32,523 bases of DNA, taken from NCBI GenBank assembly GCA_021205245.1, contig JAJPXZ010000076.1:1-32523 (forward strand). The letters are read 5' to 3'. Position 1 is the first letter of the stretch; each line of letters begins with the position of its first letter. Shown here piece by piece: positions 32,443 to 32,523 of this stretch. This DNA comes from Planctomycetaceae bacterium (lineage in GTDB: Bacteria > Planctomycetota > SZUA-567). The position numbers and the translations under genes were made by a program. Below the pieces are notes generated by a model that saw nothing but the letters and a program-made list of their open reading frames with translations, was not told where the DNA came from and ran no database searches.

Positions 32443-32523
32443 ATATCGGAGCAGTCCTAGAGAGTCCGTTGTATATTGATTTTATACCCTCTTTGACATC
32501 ACAATATCGCTAATCCAGTTTTC

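Larger units (their letters stand above)
31923..32523. other. AT-rich gene-free right end
   Basis: About 600 bases without a credible gene. It holds the direct repeat copy B, a 7-bp inverted repeat with a 20-base loop (AGTGGAT 32346-32352, ATCCACT 32373-32379) and a sigma-54-like site (32427-32442). From about 32060 the base composition is clearly more AT-rich than the rest of the window. A TTGACA hexamer at 32492-32497 has no matching -10 box inside the window. Confidence 0.5.

Overview
This is a GC-rich stretch of a bacterial chromosome with dense gene packing, mostly short intergenic gaps, many G+C-rich hairpin-plus-T terminators and a mix of ATG, GTG and TTG starts. Sec signal peptides on two soluble sugar-binding proteins, a chemoreceptor and a sigma-54 circuit point to a motile diderm (Gram-negative-type) organism. 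The window has no 16S rRNA or other firm taxonomic marker. A long RsmA with a charged insert, ThyX in place of ThyA, and a UroD-like gene in a sugar locus would fit PVC-type or deltaproteobacterial lineages, but this is a weak inference.

Left part (1-7.85 kb): a very large membrane-anchored protein with a transglutaminase-like core and a repeat-rich C-terminus, cut by the window edge, ends at a strong terminator. Next comes a compact phage DNA-packaging set (large terminase, a 107-residue protein, head-to-tail connector/portal). It has terminators on both sides and no capsid, scaffold, tail, lysis or integrase gene in view.

Middle part (7.85-17.6 kb): an SLC13/ArsB-NhaD-type permease (-), a Gfo/Idh/MocA oxidoreductase (+), a ferredoxin-nitroreductase (-), a small membrane protein (+), and rsmA (-). 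Then follows a tightly overlapping operon recN-thyX-dut-dCMP deaminase. Its three nucleotide genes form a complete route into dTMP: dCMP to dUMP, dUTP to dUMP, dUMP to dTMP. A YdjM-type membrane metal-hydrolase-like gene follows, then a tRNA-Ser(GCU) with its own near-consensus promoter and a terminator.

Right part (17.6-32.5 kb): a methyl-accepting chemotaxis protein (-), then a PAS-AAA+-Fis sigma-54 activator (+). After the activator come three 18-bp palindromic sites, a very good -24/-12 promoter and a leader of about 310 nt. These precede a six-gene operon for ketone-body use: 3-hydroxybutyrate dehydrogenase, GntP-type permease, acetoacetyl-CoA thiolase, CoA-transferase A and B, and a 3-hydroxyacyl-CoA-dehydrogenase-like protein. 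Together they would import 3-hydroxybutyrate, oxidise it to acetoacetate, activate that with CoA and cleave it to acetyl-CoA. A strong terminator closes the operon. A minus-strand set follows (UroD-like enzyme, YtfQ-like and AraF-like sugar-binding proteins, no permease or ATPase), with a divergent AraC-type regulator.

The last 600 nt are AT-rich and gene-free. They hold a displaced copy of a tRNA 3' end plus terminator (46 of 51 bases the same as at tRNA-Ser) and a sigma-54-like site near the right edge.

The observations most worth a second look are the self-contained sigma-54 circuit, the isolated terminase/portal module, the tRNA-3'-end duplication 14.4 kb apart, the cysteine cluster inside ThyX, and the transporter-less pair of sugar-binding proteins with a UroD-like enzyme.
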